Part shown: positions 1 to 8,565 of the stretch, piece after piece
Position numbering within the stretch: position 1 is the first letter of the stretch
Layout: the number at the start of each line of letters is the position of its first letter
Source: Actinomycetes bacterium
Lineage (GTDB): Bacteria; Actinomycetota; Thermoleophilia; BMS3ABIN01
DNA: 15,134 bases
Assembly (NCBI GenBank): GCA_021787775.1
Contig: JAJYLK010000003.1
Span: 1 to 15,134 of the forward strand
Direction of reading: 5' to 3'
The notes under the pieces: generated by a model
What the model was told of the DNA's origin: nothing
The model's database searches: none
What the model saw: only the letters and a program-made list of their open reading frames with translations
Translations under genes and position numbers: made by a program

Positions 1-1493
<1,493 letters not shown>

Positions 1494-1494
1494 G

Positions 1495-1588
1495 GGGGAC
1501 ACAATACTATTTATTTGCAGCGTAAAAGCGAATACTTGCCGGCGCAACGGCGCAGCTTTTCCCTCCAAATAAATAGTATTGTGTCCCC
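1495..1588. repeat. 94-bp palindromic element with perfect 22-bp terminal inverted repeats
   Basis: The left arm (1495-1516) begins GGGGACACAATACT and ends TATTTATTT. The right arm (1567-1588) is its exact reverse complement, and one further inner pair (1517/1566) also matches. The arms are AT-rich in a GC-rich region. The 50-base centre can extend the fold, with AAAAGC (1524-1529) against GCTTTT (1555-1560) and a small GC hairpin between. There is no open reading frame inside and no clear target-site duplication. The layout is that of a non-autonomous mobile palindrome (REP or MITE-like). From memory, termini beginning GGGGACAC occur around RAYT (Y1-transposase) genes in environmental bacteria, but I cannot confirm a family here. 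In the gyrB-gyrA transcript it would form a strong hairpin just after the gyrB stop. Confidence 0.8.
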
Positions 1589-1608
1589 GCGTTTCGAACT
1601 GAGGAAAT

Positions 1609-4077
1609 ATGGCAGTCTCAAATCTTGACGGCAGAATAGAACCCCGCGAACTCGAAGAGGAGATGCGCTCGTCCTACCTCGATTACGCCATGAGCGTGAT
1701 CGTGGGCCGGGCGCTGCCCGACGTGCGCGACGGACTGAAACCGGTGCACCGGCGGGTGCTCTATGCCATGCAGCAGCTCGGCATGCCGTACAACAAGCCA
1801 TACAAAAAGAGCTCACGCGTAGTCGGTGACGTCATTGGTAAATATCACCCGCACGGCGACGCCGCTGTCTATGACACGATGGTGCGGATGGTACAGGACT
1901 TCTCGATGCGCTACCCGCTCGTGGACGGCCAGGGCAACTTCGGCAGCGTCGACGGCGACAGCGCCGCCGCCTATCGTTACACGGAGGCCCGCCTCTCCAG
2001 GCTGGCGATGGAGATGCTGCGCGACATCGACGAGGATACGGTTGATTTCGTGCCCAACTTCGATGAAAGCACCATCGAGCCCACGGTGTTGCCTTCCCGC
2101 TTCCCCAACCTGCTGGTGAACGGCTCCAGCGGCATCGCCGTGGGGATGGCCACGAATATTCCTCCCCACAACCTGTCCGAGACGATCGACGCCGCCGTGG
2201 CCATGATCGACAACCCGGAAATTTCCGTGGGCGAGCTGATGCGGCACATGCCCGGGCCTGACTTTCCCACCGGCGGCATCATCCTTGGCAGCCGCGGCAT
2301 CCGCGACGCCTATACCAGCGGCCGCGGGCTGGTGCGGGTGCGGGCCAAGGCGCACACCGAGCCGATCAAGGGCAACCGCAACGCCATCATCGTCACCGAG
2401 CTGCCGTACCAGGTGAACAAGGCTTCGCTGATCGAGAAGATCGCCGAGCTGGTGCGCGAGCGCAAGATCCAGGAGATCTCCGACCTGCGCGACGAATCCG
2501 ATCGCAGCGGCATGCGCGTCGTGGTGGAGCTCAAGCGGGACGCGATCGCCAAGGTCGTGCTCAACAAACTTTACAAGCATACGGCGATGCAGAGCACCTT
2601 CGGCATCATCAACCTGGCGCTGGTCGACGGCGTGCCCCGGACGATGTCGCTCCGGGAGATGCTCGGGGCCTACGTCGCTCACCAGCGGGATGTGATCGTG
2701 CGCCGCACGCGCTTCGAGCTGGAAAAGGCGCAGGCGCGGGCCCACATCCTGGAGGGGCTGCTGACGGCCCTGTCAAATCTTGACGCTGTTGTTAAACTCA
2801 TTCGCGCCGCCAAGGATGGTGAGGAGGCGCGCGCCGGGCTGATACAGAAGTTCGAGCTCACCGAGATCCAGGCGCAGGCCATCCTCGACCTCAGGTTACA
2901 GAAGCTAACCGGCCTGGAGCGCGACAAGATCAAGTCCGAACACAAGGACCTGGTGGAGCGCATTGCCTGGCTGAAGGGCATCCTCGCCGACGAGGCCGAG
3001 GTCTACAAGCTGATCAAGGAAGAGCTTCTCGAGATCAAGAAGATGTACGGCGACGACCGCCGCACCCAGATAGCTCCCGGCGAAGAAGACCTGGACATCG
3101 AGGACCTGATCGCCGAGGAAGAGATGGTCATCTCGATCACCCGCGCCGGCTACATCAAGCGGCTGCCGCTCAACACCTACCGCCAGCAACACCGCGGCGG
3201 CGTCGGCATCATGGGGATGGACGTCAAGGAAGAGGATTTCCTCGAACACCTGTTCATCACCACCACCCATCATTTCCTGCTGTTCTTCACCAGCGTCGGC
3301 AAGGTCTACCGCCTGAAGGTGCATGAGATTCCGCTCGGCAGCCGGGCCTCCAAGGGCCGCGCCGTGGTCAACCTGCTGCCGCTGCGCAGCGATGAGCGCA
3401 TCCGGGCGGTTATCGCCACGCGTGACTACACCGACGCCAAGTATCTGGTGATGGCGACACAGGGCGGCATGGTCAAAAAGACAGAATTTCAGGAATACAA
3501 CACTGTGCTCAAGTCCGACGGCATCATCGCAATCAACGTGCGCGATGACGACAAGCTGATGGCGGTACGGCTGTCCAACGGGGGGGATGACATTCTCCTG
3601 GTCAGCGAACGCGGGCAGGCGATCCGCTTCAATGAAAGCCAGGCGCGGCCGATGGGCCGGGCCACCAGCGGCGTGAAGGGCATCAGGCTGCGCAAGGGTG
3701 ACCGCATGCTGTCGATGATCGTCGCCCAGGACGATGCCGACCTGTTCGTCGTCACCGACGGCGGCTACGGCAAGCGTACGCATATCAGCGAATATCCCCG
3801 GCACAATCGCGGCGGCATCGGCGTTAAGACGATCAAGGCCGTGGAGGCGAAGGGGACTCTCATCGCCGCCCGGGCGGTGCGCGACAACCATGAGCTGGTT
3901 TTGATCTCCAGCTTCGGCACGGTCATCCGCATCCCCGCCAAGGACATCTCGGTGATGGGCCGTTCCACCCAGGGCGTGCGCGTGATGAATCTGCGCGAGG
4001 GAGACCGCGTCAGCGCCGTCGCCCGCGTCGTCGCCAGCCAGGCCGGCGGCTCCGAGGAAGAGATCGAGGCGGAGTAG
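1609..4077 (+). CDS. gyrA: DNA gyrase subunit A
   Basis: GyrA is the DNA-cleaving subunit of gyrase, 822 residues, full length for the family. The ATG at 1609 follows a purine-rich GAGGAAAT and gives the expected N-terminus, with the [20 protein letters not shown] signature at residues 23-42. The catalytic tyrosine is Y124 (RYTE), equivalent to E. coli Y122. The quinolone-resistance region reads [13 protein letters not shown], so the position of E. coli S83 is alanine (A85) while D87 is kept as D89. The C-terminal beta-pinwheel starts near residue 500. Its GyrA box reads QHRGGVG (527-533) instead of the usual QRRGGKG, and another blade carries RHNRGGIGV (731-739). The protein ends in an acidic tail (SEEEIEAE). 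It lies 115 bp after gyrB, with the palindromic element between. ParC is less likely given the gyrB neighbour and a recognisable GyrA box. Confidence 0.97.
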   Translation: MAVSNLDGRIEPRELEEEMRSSYLDYAMSVIVGRALPDVRDGLKPVHRRVLYAMQQLGMPYNKPYKKSSRVVGDVIGKYHPHGDAAVYDTMVRMVQDFSMRYPLVDGQGNFGSVDGDSAAAYRYTEARLSRLAMEMLRDIDEDTVDFVPNFDESTIEPTVLPSRFPNLLVNGSSGIAVGMATNIPPHNLSETIDAAVAMIDNPEISVGELMRHMPGPDFPTGGIILGSRGIRDAYTSGRGLVRVRAKAHTEPIKGNRNAIIVTELPYQVNKASLIEKIAELVRERKIQEISDLRDESDRSGMRVVVELKRDAIAKVVLNKLYKHTAMQSTFGIINLALVDGVPRTMSLREMLGAYVAHQRDVIVRRTRFELEKAQARAHILEGLLTALSNLDAVVKLIRAAKDGEEARAGLIQKFELTEIQAQAILDLRLQKLTGLERDKIKSEHKDLVERIAWLKGILADEAEVYKLIKEELLEIKKMYGDDRRTQIAPGEEDLDIEDLIAEEEMVISITRAGYIKRLPLNTYRQQHRGGVGIMGMDVKEEDFLEHLFITTTHHFLLFFTSVGKVYRLKVHEIPLGSRASKGRAVVNLLPLRSDERIRAVIATRDYTDAKYLVMATQGGMVKKTEFQEYNTVLKSDGIIAINVRDDDKLMAVRLSNGGDDILLVSERGQAIRFNESQARPMGRATSGVKGIRLRKGDRMLSMIVAQDDADLFVVTDGGYGKRTHISEYPRHNRGGIGVKTIKAVEAKGTLIAARAVRDNHELVLISSFGTVIRIPAKDISVMGRSTQGVRVMNLREGDRVSAVARVVASQAGGSEEEIEAE

Positions 4078-4079
4078 CG

Positions 4080-4101
4080 GCCGGCGGCTGTGACCGCCGG
4101 C
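4080..4101 (+). other. GC-rich hairpin just after gyrA
   Basis: A perfect 8-bp stem, GCCGGCGG (4080-4087) with CCGCCGGC (4094-4101), closes a 6-base loop three bases after the gyrA stop. There is no T-run after it, so it is not itself an intrinsic terminator. It may stabilise the 3' end of the gyrA message upstream of the real terminator at 4136. Confidence 0.5.
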
Positions 4102-4135
4102 ACTGAACGCCGTGATGAATAATCAAAGCGCACAT

Positions 4136-4166
4136 GGGCGCGGCCTGAACGGCTGCGCCCGTTTTT
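4136..4166 (+). terminator. Rho-independent terminator of gyrB-gyrA
   Basis: A 10-bp stem, with one G-T pair, joins 4136-4145 to 4151-4160 around a TGAAC loop, and is followed by G and a run of five T (4162-4166). This is a classic intrinsic terminator on the plus strand. It sits 58 bases after the gyrA stop and separates the gyrase genes from the fatty acid operon. Its T-run is also part of the predicted -35 element of the next promoter. Confidence 0.85.
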
Positions 4167-4191
4167 CAACCACCGGCGCTTTTGTGATAAT
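4163..4191 (+). promoter_or_regulatory. Predicted sigma-70-type promoter of the fab-acc operon
   Basis: TTTTCA (4163-4168, four of six matches to TTGACA) is followed by a 17-base spacer and GATAAT (4186-4191, five of six matches to TATAAT). The three bases before the -10 are TGT, the extended -10 form TGn. Transcription should start near 4198, giving a leader of roughly 77 bases before fabZ. The leader holds an imperfect inverted repeat (about 4250-4271) ending just before the GTG. No clear FapR- or FadR-type operator was recognised. Confidence 0.65.
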
Positions 4192-4275
4192 CTTTTTGCT
4201 TCCAAGGGGAGACGCGCCGGCGGAATCTATCGTGACGCCGTGCCGCAATTCCCCGGAAATTAGACCCGGGACGAC

Positions 4276-4716
4276 GTGAACACTCTCAACCAGGAACAGA
4301 TCAAAGATATCCTGCCGCACCGCGACCCCTTCCTCTTCCTCGACGAAGTCGTAGAGCTTGAGCCGGGCGTGCGCGCGGTCGCCATCAAACGCGTGCGGCC
4401 GGAAGAGCCCCACTTCAGGGGCCACTTCCCGGGGCAGCCGATCATGCCTGGTGTTCTCATCGTCGAGGCGCTGGCGCAGGCGGGCGCGGTGGCGGCGCTG
4501 TCGCTGCCCGAAAACAAAGGCAAGCTGGTTCTCTTCGCCGGCATCGACGGCGCGCGTTTCAAACGCCCGGTGGTGCCAGGCGACACCCTGAGGCTCGAGG
4601 TGGAAATGACGAGGATGCGCGGCCGCGTGGGCAAGGCTGAGGCGCAGGCGTTTGTGGACGAGGAGCTGGCCTGCCGTGCCGAGCTGACCTTCGCTATCGC
4701 AGAGCGGGAAGCATGA
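4276..4716 (+). CDS. fabZ: 3-hydroxyacyl-ACP dehydratase FabZ
   Basis: FabZ removes water from beta-hydroxyacyl-ACP to give trans-2-enoyl-ACP in the elongation cycle of type II fatty acid synthesis, in the cytoplasm. The 146 residues are the usual length for this hot-dog-fold enzyme. The N-terminal [12 protein letters not shown] motif is clear, and the catalytic pair is H50 (FRGHFPGQP) and E64 (LIVEALAQ). The GTG at 4276 is the start that gives the normal FabZ N-terminus; only a weak GGGA stands 4 bases upstream. It is the first gene of the eight-gene fab-acc operon, behind a predicted promoter and a leader of about 77 bases. FabA is unlikely because the length and motif pattern fit FabZ. Confidence 0.96.
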   Translation: MNTLNQEQIKDILPHRDPFLFLDEVVELEPGVRAVAIKRVRPEEPHFRGHFPGQPIMPGVLIVEALAQAGAVAALSLPENKGKLVLFAGIDGARFKRPVVPGDTLRLEVEMTRMRGRVGKAEAQAFVDEELACRAELTFAIAEREA

Positions 4717-4774
4717 GAACCGGCGGAACGACACTGTTTGATTCATCCCACCATTGCCGCGGCAGCCGTGTCTT

Positions 4775-5764
4775 GTGAGCGCTCGCCGCGCTAAAATCTC
4801 CGCCGTCGGCACGCATGTGCCCGAGCGGGTCGTCACCAATGACGATCTCTCCATGGAACTGGACACCTCTGATGAATGGATCTCGGCCCGCACCGGCATC
4901 CGCGAGCGCCGCATCGCTGAAAACGGGCAAGCCTCGTCTGACCTTGGCGCCGAAGCTGCCCGCCGGGCGCTGGCGGCTGCCGGGGCCTCTCCGGACAGCC
5001 TCGACCTGATCATCGTCGCCAGTCTTTCGCCGGACATGCTTTTTCCGGCGACTGCCTCCATTATCTCGGGGGCGATCGGCGCCGGCGGCACGCCAGCGTT
5101 CGACCTTTCGGCCGCGTGCACCGGATTCATCTACGCCCTTTCCGTGGCGAACTCTTTCATCGTCTCCGGCCAGGCCGAAAGGGTACTGGTGATAGGTGCG
5201 GATGTGGCATCCAAGATGATAGACTGGTCCGACCGCGCCACCGCCGTGCTGTTCGGTGATGGCGCCGGCGCGGTGCTGCTGGAGCCAGCCGCAGCCGGCG
5301 AGGAGGGCATCATCGGCTTCGATCTGGGCAATGAGCCCGCGGGCGCCGGTGAGTTGAGCCTGCCTGCCGGCGGCTCAAGGTTGCCGGCCAGCGAGGAGAC
5401 CGTGGCGGAGCGGTTGCATTATTTGAGGATGAACGGCCGCGAAGTGTTTCGCTTCGCCACCAGGGTGGTTGAGGCATCGTCGCGCCGGGTGCTTGAGCAG
5501 CACGGGCTGGGAGTTGCGGATATCGACGTCTTTATCCCGCACCAGGCGAACATTCGCATCATCGACGTCGCCGCCCGCAAGCTGGGCATCGCGCCGGAGA
5601 AGGTCTTTTCCAACCTCGAGCGCTACGGCAATACTTCCTGCGCCTCGATTCCGCTCTGTCTTGATGAAGCCGCTCAGGCCGGCCGCCTGAAGAAGGGCGA
5701 TCTGGCGCTGCTGGTCGGCTTCGGCGGCGGCCTGTCGTGGGGGTCGTGCCTGGTGCGCTGGTGA
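4775..5764 (+). CDS. fabH: 3-oxoacyl-ACP synthase III (FabH)
   Basis: FabH condenses an acyl-CoA primer, usually acetyl-CoA, with malonyl-ACP to start each fatty acid chain. The thiolase-fold protein has the complete triad: C115 (SAACTGF), H256 (PHQANIRII) and N286 (GNTSCASIP). I chose the GTG at 4775 (329 residues) because the conserved KISAVGTHVPERVVTN sequence follows within seven residues. An in-frame TTG at 4754 would add seven residues without homology. Neither start has a convincing ribosome binding site, and a 10-bp palindrome, TGCCGCGGCA (4755-4764), lies just before. The gap to fabZ is 58 bases, so the gene is likely co-transcribed. The primer preference (straight or branched) cannot be read from the sequence. 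Confidence 0.95.
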   Translation: MSARRAKISAVGTHVPERVVTNDDLSMELDTSDEWISARTGIRERRIAENGQASSDLGAEAARRALAAAGASPDSLDLIIVASLSPDMLFPATASIISGAIGAGGTPAFDLSAACTGFIYALSVANSFIVSGQAERVLVIGADVASKMIDWSDRATAVLFGDGAGAVLLEPAAAGEEGIIGFDLGNEPAGAGELSLPAGGSRLPASEETVAERLHYLRMNGREVFRFATRVVEASSRRVLEQHGLGVADIDVFIPHQANIRIIDVAARKLGIAPEKVFSNLERYGNTSCASIPLCLDEAAQAGRLKKGDLALLVGFGGGLSWGSCLVRW

Positions 5765-5810
5765 TGATTTTCGCGCCGTCCGCGGTCGCCGCCCGGGAAT
5801 AACTGGAACC

Positions 5811-5830
5811 GGCCGCCGTGCGGCCTTTCT
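5811..5830 (+). terminator. Weak hairpin with short T tail between fabH and fabK
   Basis: GGCCGC (5811-5816) pairs with GCGGCC (5820-5825) around a CGT loop, followed by TTTCT. It lies in the 94-bp fabH-fabK gap, the longest gap inside the operon. It could be a partial terminator or attenuator, or an mRNA processing point. The 6-bp stem and short tail make full termination doubtful. Confidence 0.35.
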
Positions 5831-5858
5831 GCAGAACAACCTACGGAGAAAAGGAATC

Positions 5859-6821
5859 TTGTCAAACAGGGTCTGTGAACTTCTCGATATCGAGCACCCC
5901 ATCCTGCAAGGAGGGATGACCTGGGTCAGCGACGCCAGCCTGGCAGCCGCCGTCTCCAACGGTGGCGGCCTGGGCATTATCGGCGCCGGCGCCATGCCCG
6001 CGGAACTGCTGCGCCAGGAGATCGCCGCGGCGCGCAAGCTTACCAGCCGTCCTTTCGGCGTCAATCTGATCATGATCAATCCCGAATTCGAGCAGCAGAT
6101 GGAAGTGGTGCTGGCCGAGGCGCCGCCGGTGGTCACCCTGGGGGCGGTCAATAACACCGGAGTCATCCCCGGGCTGAAAGCGAAAGGGATCAAGGTGCTG
6201 CCGGTTGTGGCGGCCGTCGCTATCGCCCGCCGGGCGGAGCAGCAGGGCGCGGACGCCATCATCGCCGAGGGTTCGGAGTCTGGCGGGCACATCGGCGAGA
6301 CGACGACGATGGTGCTGACGCCGCTGGTGGCGCGCAACGTCAGCGTTCCAGTGATCGCGGCGGGTGGCATCGCCGACGGCGCCGGCGTGGTGGCTGCTTT
6401 TGCGCTGGGCGCTGAAGGCGTGCAGCTGGGCACCCGCTTCGTGGTGGCGGAGGAATGCACCGTGCACCCGGACGTCAAGGAAAAGTTTCTCAGGGCTGGC
6501 GACCGCGCCACCGTGGTGACGGCGCGCTGCATCGGTTATCCGGTGCGCGCGATCAAGAACCGGCTTGCCGGTGTCTATGACGATTGGGAGCGAAAATATC
6601 TGGCCGGACAGTGTTCCGCCATGGACGTAGAAAATCTGGGTCTCGGCAAACTGCGGGAAGCCATGCGTGAGGGCGACACAAAAGAAGGCTCGATGATGGC
6701 GGGTCAGAGCGTGGCGCTGGTGGAGAAAGCGCAGCCGGCGGCGGCGATCATCGCCGAGCTGGTGTCAGAAGCAGAAAACCTGGCCGCGGAGCTGCCCTCC
6801 AGGCTGTCCCTGTGCCGGTAG
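5859..6821 (+). CDS. fabK: Enoyl-ACP reductase II FabK (FMN-dependent)
   Basis: FabK reduces trans-2-enoyl-ACP to acyl-ACP in the last step of each elongation cycle. It is an FMN-containing TIM-barrel enzyme of the nitronate monooxygenase superfamily, unrelated to FabI, and known FabK enzymes are insensitive to triclosan. The 320 residues match the family. The ILQGGM motif near the N-terminus, RPFGVNLI around 64-71, and SGGHIGE with H144 (same number as in S. pneumoniae FabK) are visible. The ORF begins with TTG at 5859, preceded by the purine-rich GGAGAAAAGGA (5845-5855). A nitronate monooxygenase or a PfaD-like protein would look similar, but the position between fabH and fabD makes FabK the strong choice. 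fabD follows after 10 bases. No fabI is seen in the window. Confidence 0.94.
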   Translation: MSNRVCELLDIEHPILQGGMTWVSDASLAAAVSNGGGLGIIGAGAMPAELLRQEIAAARKLTSRPFGVNLIMINPEFEQQMEVVLAEAPPVVTLGAVNNTGVIPGLKAKGIKVLPVVAAVAIARRAEQQGADAIIAEGSESGGHIGETTTMVLTPLVARNVSVPVIAAGGIADGAGVVAAFALGAEGVQLGTRFVVAEECTVHPDVKEKFLRAGDRATVVTARCIGYPVRAIKNRLAGVYDDWERKYLAGQCSAMDVENLGLGKLREAMREGDTKEGSMMAGQSVALVEKAQPAAAIIAELVSEAENLAAELPSRLSLCR

Positions 6822-6831
6822 GCGGGCTCTA

Positions 6832-7761
6832 ATGGCGAAGCTGGCGCTAGTTTTTCCCGGACAGGGCTCTCAGGCCGTCGGCATGGGGACGGCGCTTGCC
6901 CGGGAGAGCGATGCGGCCGCTGGGACTTATCGCCTTGCCGGTGAGATTCTTGGGTGGGATGTCGCCAGCCTCTCTTTTGACGGGCCGGAAGAAAAGCTCA
7001 ACCAGACCGCCTTTTCCCAGGTGGCTCTCTACGTCAATAGCGCCGCGGTGATGGCCGCGCTGCGCGAGGCCGGCGTCACGGGCGACGCGGTGCTGGGCCA
7101 CAGCCTTGGCGAGTACAGCGCCCTGGAGGCATGCGGCGCCCTCGATTTTGAAACCGGGCTGCGGCTGGTTGCGCGGCGCGGGGAGGTCATGAGCGCGGCT
7201 GCCGCCGCGCGGCCAGGGTCGATGGCGGCGATCCTGGGGATGGAAGACGCAGAGGTGGAGGCGATCTGCGAGGAAGCAGGCGATGTCTGGCCGGTGAACT
7301 ATAACTCCCCCGGCCAGCTTGTGATCAGCGGGGAGAAAGAGGCAGTGCGGCGGGCGATCGGCAAGGCAAAAGCCGCCGGCGCAAAGAAGGCGGTCGAGCT
7401 GGCGGTGAGCGGCGCCTTCCACAGCCCGTTGATGCAGCCGGCGGCCACCGGAATGCGCGAAACCCTGGCCACGGTTCGATTCAGCGAGCCGCGGCCGCCG
7501 TTTTTCTCCTCCATCAGCTGCGACTTTGAAGCCGCCGCCGCGTTGCCGCAGCTGCTGGTCAACCAGATCATCTCACCGGTTCGCTGGCGCATGGCCGTGG
7601 AAAGGCTGATCGCCGGCGGCTTTGACAGGTTTCTGGAAGTCGGCAACGGCAAGGTTTTATGCGGCCTGATCCGCAGGATCGATTGCGGGGTCAGAACGGC
7701 CAGCGCCTCCGACCAGGCGAGCATCGGCAAGGCGCAGGAGGCCCTGGAGGCGGCCGGCTGA
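6832..7761 (+). CDS. fabD: Malonyl-CoA:ACP transacylase FabD
   Basis: FabD moves the malonyl group from malonyl-CoA to the phosphopantetheine of ACP, supplying the extender unit for FabH and FabF. The 309 residues are normal length. FPGQGSQAVGMG opens the protein (residues 7-18), the nucleophilic serine is S91 in GHSLGEYSAL, and the catalytic histidine is H197 in SGAFHSPLM. The ATG at 6832 is 10 bases after the fabK stop; the upstream sequence has only a weak GGCGGG. Tight spacing indicates co-transcription and likely translational coupling with fabK. Other acyltransferases of this fold occur in polyketide synthases, but the single-domain form in a fab operon is FabD. Confidence 0.97.
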   Translation: MAKLALVFPGQGSQAVGMGTALARESDAAAGTYRLAGEILGWDVASLSFDGPEEKLNQTAFSQVALYVNSAAVMAALREAGVTGDAVLGHSLGEYSALEACGALDFETGLRLVARRGEVMSAAAAARPGSMAAILGMEDAEVEAICEEAGDVWPVNYNSPGQLVISGEKEAVRRAIGKAKAAGAKKAVELAVSGAFHSPLMQPAATGMRETLATVRFSEPRPPFFSSISCDFEAAAALPQLLVNQIISPVRWRMAVERLIAGGFDRFLEVGNGKVLCGLIRRIDCGVRTASASDQASIGKAQEALEAAG

Positions 7762-7790
7762 TAATTCGGCGTGAGGAGTGGCGCCGGTTT

Positions 7791-7799
7791 TGCTAGATT
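7791..7799 (+). promoter_or_regulatory. Possible internal extended -10 element upstream of fabG
   Basis: TGC followed by TAGATT (7794-7799) resembles an extended -10 element and lies 10 bases before the preferred fabG ATG. There is no convincing -35 and no Shine-Dalgarno sequence for that ATG. An internal, near-leaderless promoter is possible but weakly supported. Confidence 0.22.
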
Positions 7800-7809
7800 A
7801 TTCATTGAT

Positions 7810-8565
7810 ATGGACCAGACTTTGGAACTGAAAGGACAGATCGCGCTTGTCACCGGCGCCTCGCGGGGCATCGGCGCCGCGACCGTGGCGGCGCTGGCCG
7901 GCGCTGGCGCGGATGTGGCGATCAATTATCAAAGCAGCCGCGGGGCGGCGCAGGCGCTGGCGGCCAGCCTCAGCGACGGCGGCGTCCGGCTGCTGCCGGT
8001 TCAGGCGGACGTAGCCGACGCTGGCCAGGTAAGCGCGATGGTGGAAGCGGTCGAGGCGGAGCTGGGCAGGATCACGATACTGGTCAACAATGCCGGCATC
8101 AACAGGGACACCCTGCTGGCCCGCATGAGCGAGGAAGATTTCGACGCCGTGATCGCCACCAGCCTCAGGGGCGCTTTTCTCTGCAGCAAGGCGGTTGCCC
8201 GCGGCATGATGAAAGCCCGCGGCGGCGCCATCATCAATGTTTCCAGCGTCGTCGGCCGGCGGGGCAATGCCGGCCAGGCCAACTACGCGGCTGCCAAAGC
8301 CGGACTCATCGGACTGACCAAATCGCTGGCGCGAGAGCTGGGACCCCGGGGCGTGCGCGTCAACGCGGTGGCTCCCGGCTACGTGGAAACCGAAATGACC
8401 GCGGCGCTTCCCGATGCGATGAAAGAACAGATTATGGGTAGAACGCCACTGGCGCGCCTGGCGGCTCCCGAAGAGATCGCCGGCGTCATTGCCTTCCTGG
8501 CGTCGCCGGCCGCCGGATATATCACCGGCGCCGTCATTCCCGTTGATGGAGGATTGGGCATATGA
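7810..8565 (+). CDS. fabG: 3-oxoacyl-ACP reductase FabG
   Basis: FabG is the NADPH-dependent short-chain dehydrogenase/reductase that reduces beta-ketoacyl-ACP to beta-hydroxyacyl-ACP. The cofactor loop is TGASRGIG (residues 15-22), followed by NNAG. The catalytic residues are S146, Y159 and K163, with GQANYAAAKAG as in E. coli FabG, and the C-terminus is the usual PVDGGLGI. I chose the ATG at 7810 (251 residues) over the in-frame GTG at 7771, because the 13 extra residues have no family match and the family is about 245 residues. The 48-bp gap after fabD has no ribosome site near the ATG. The stop overlaps the fabF start in an ATGA (8562-8565), so the two are translationally coupled. General SDR relatives are numerous, but the context settles the role. 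Confidence 0.95.
   Translation: MDQTLELKGQIALVTGASRGIGAATVAALAGAGADVAINYQSSRGAAQALAASLSDGGVRLLPVQADVADAGQVSAMVEAVEAELGRITILVNNAGINRDTLLARMSEEDFDAVIATSLRGAFLCSKAVARGMMKARGGAIINVSSVVGRRGNAGQANYAAAKAGLIGLTKSLARELGPRGVRVNAVAPGYVETEMTAALPDAMKEQIMGRTPLARLAAPEEIAGVIAFLASPAAGYITGAVIPVDGGLGI

Noticed and set aside
4232..4279. A 15-codon GTG-started ORF in the fabZ leader whose TGA overlaps the fabZ GTG, resembling a coupled leader peptide.
   Set aside because: There is no Shine-Dalgarno site at a suitable distance, no codon pattern of interest, and such short ORFs arise easily by chance; only the overlap is suggestive.
4754..4774. The TTG at 4754 as the fabH start.
   Set aside because: It adds seven residues with no family match and has no ribosome site; the GTG at 4775 gives the usual N-terminus.
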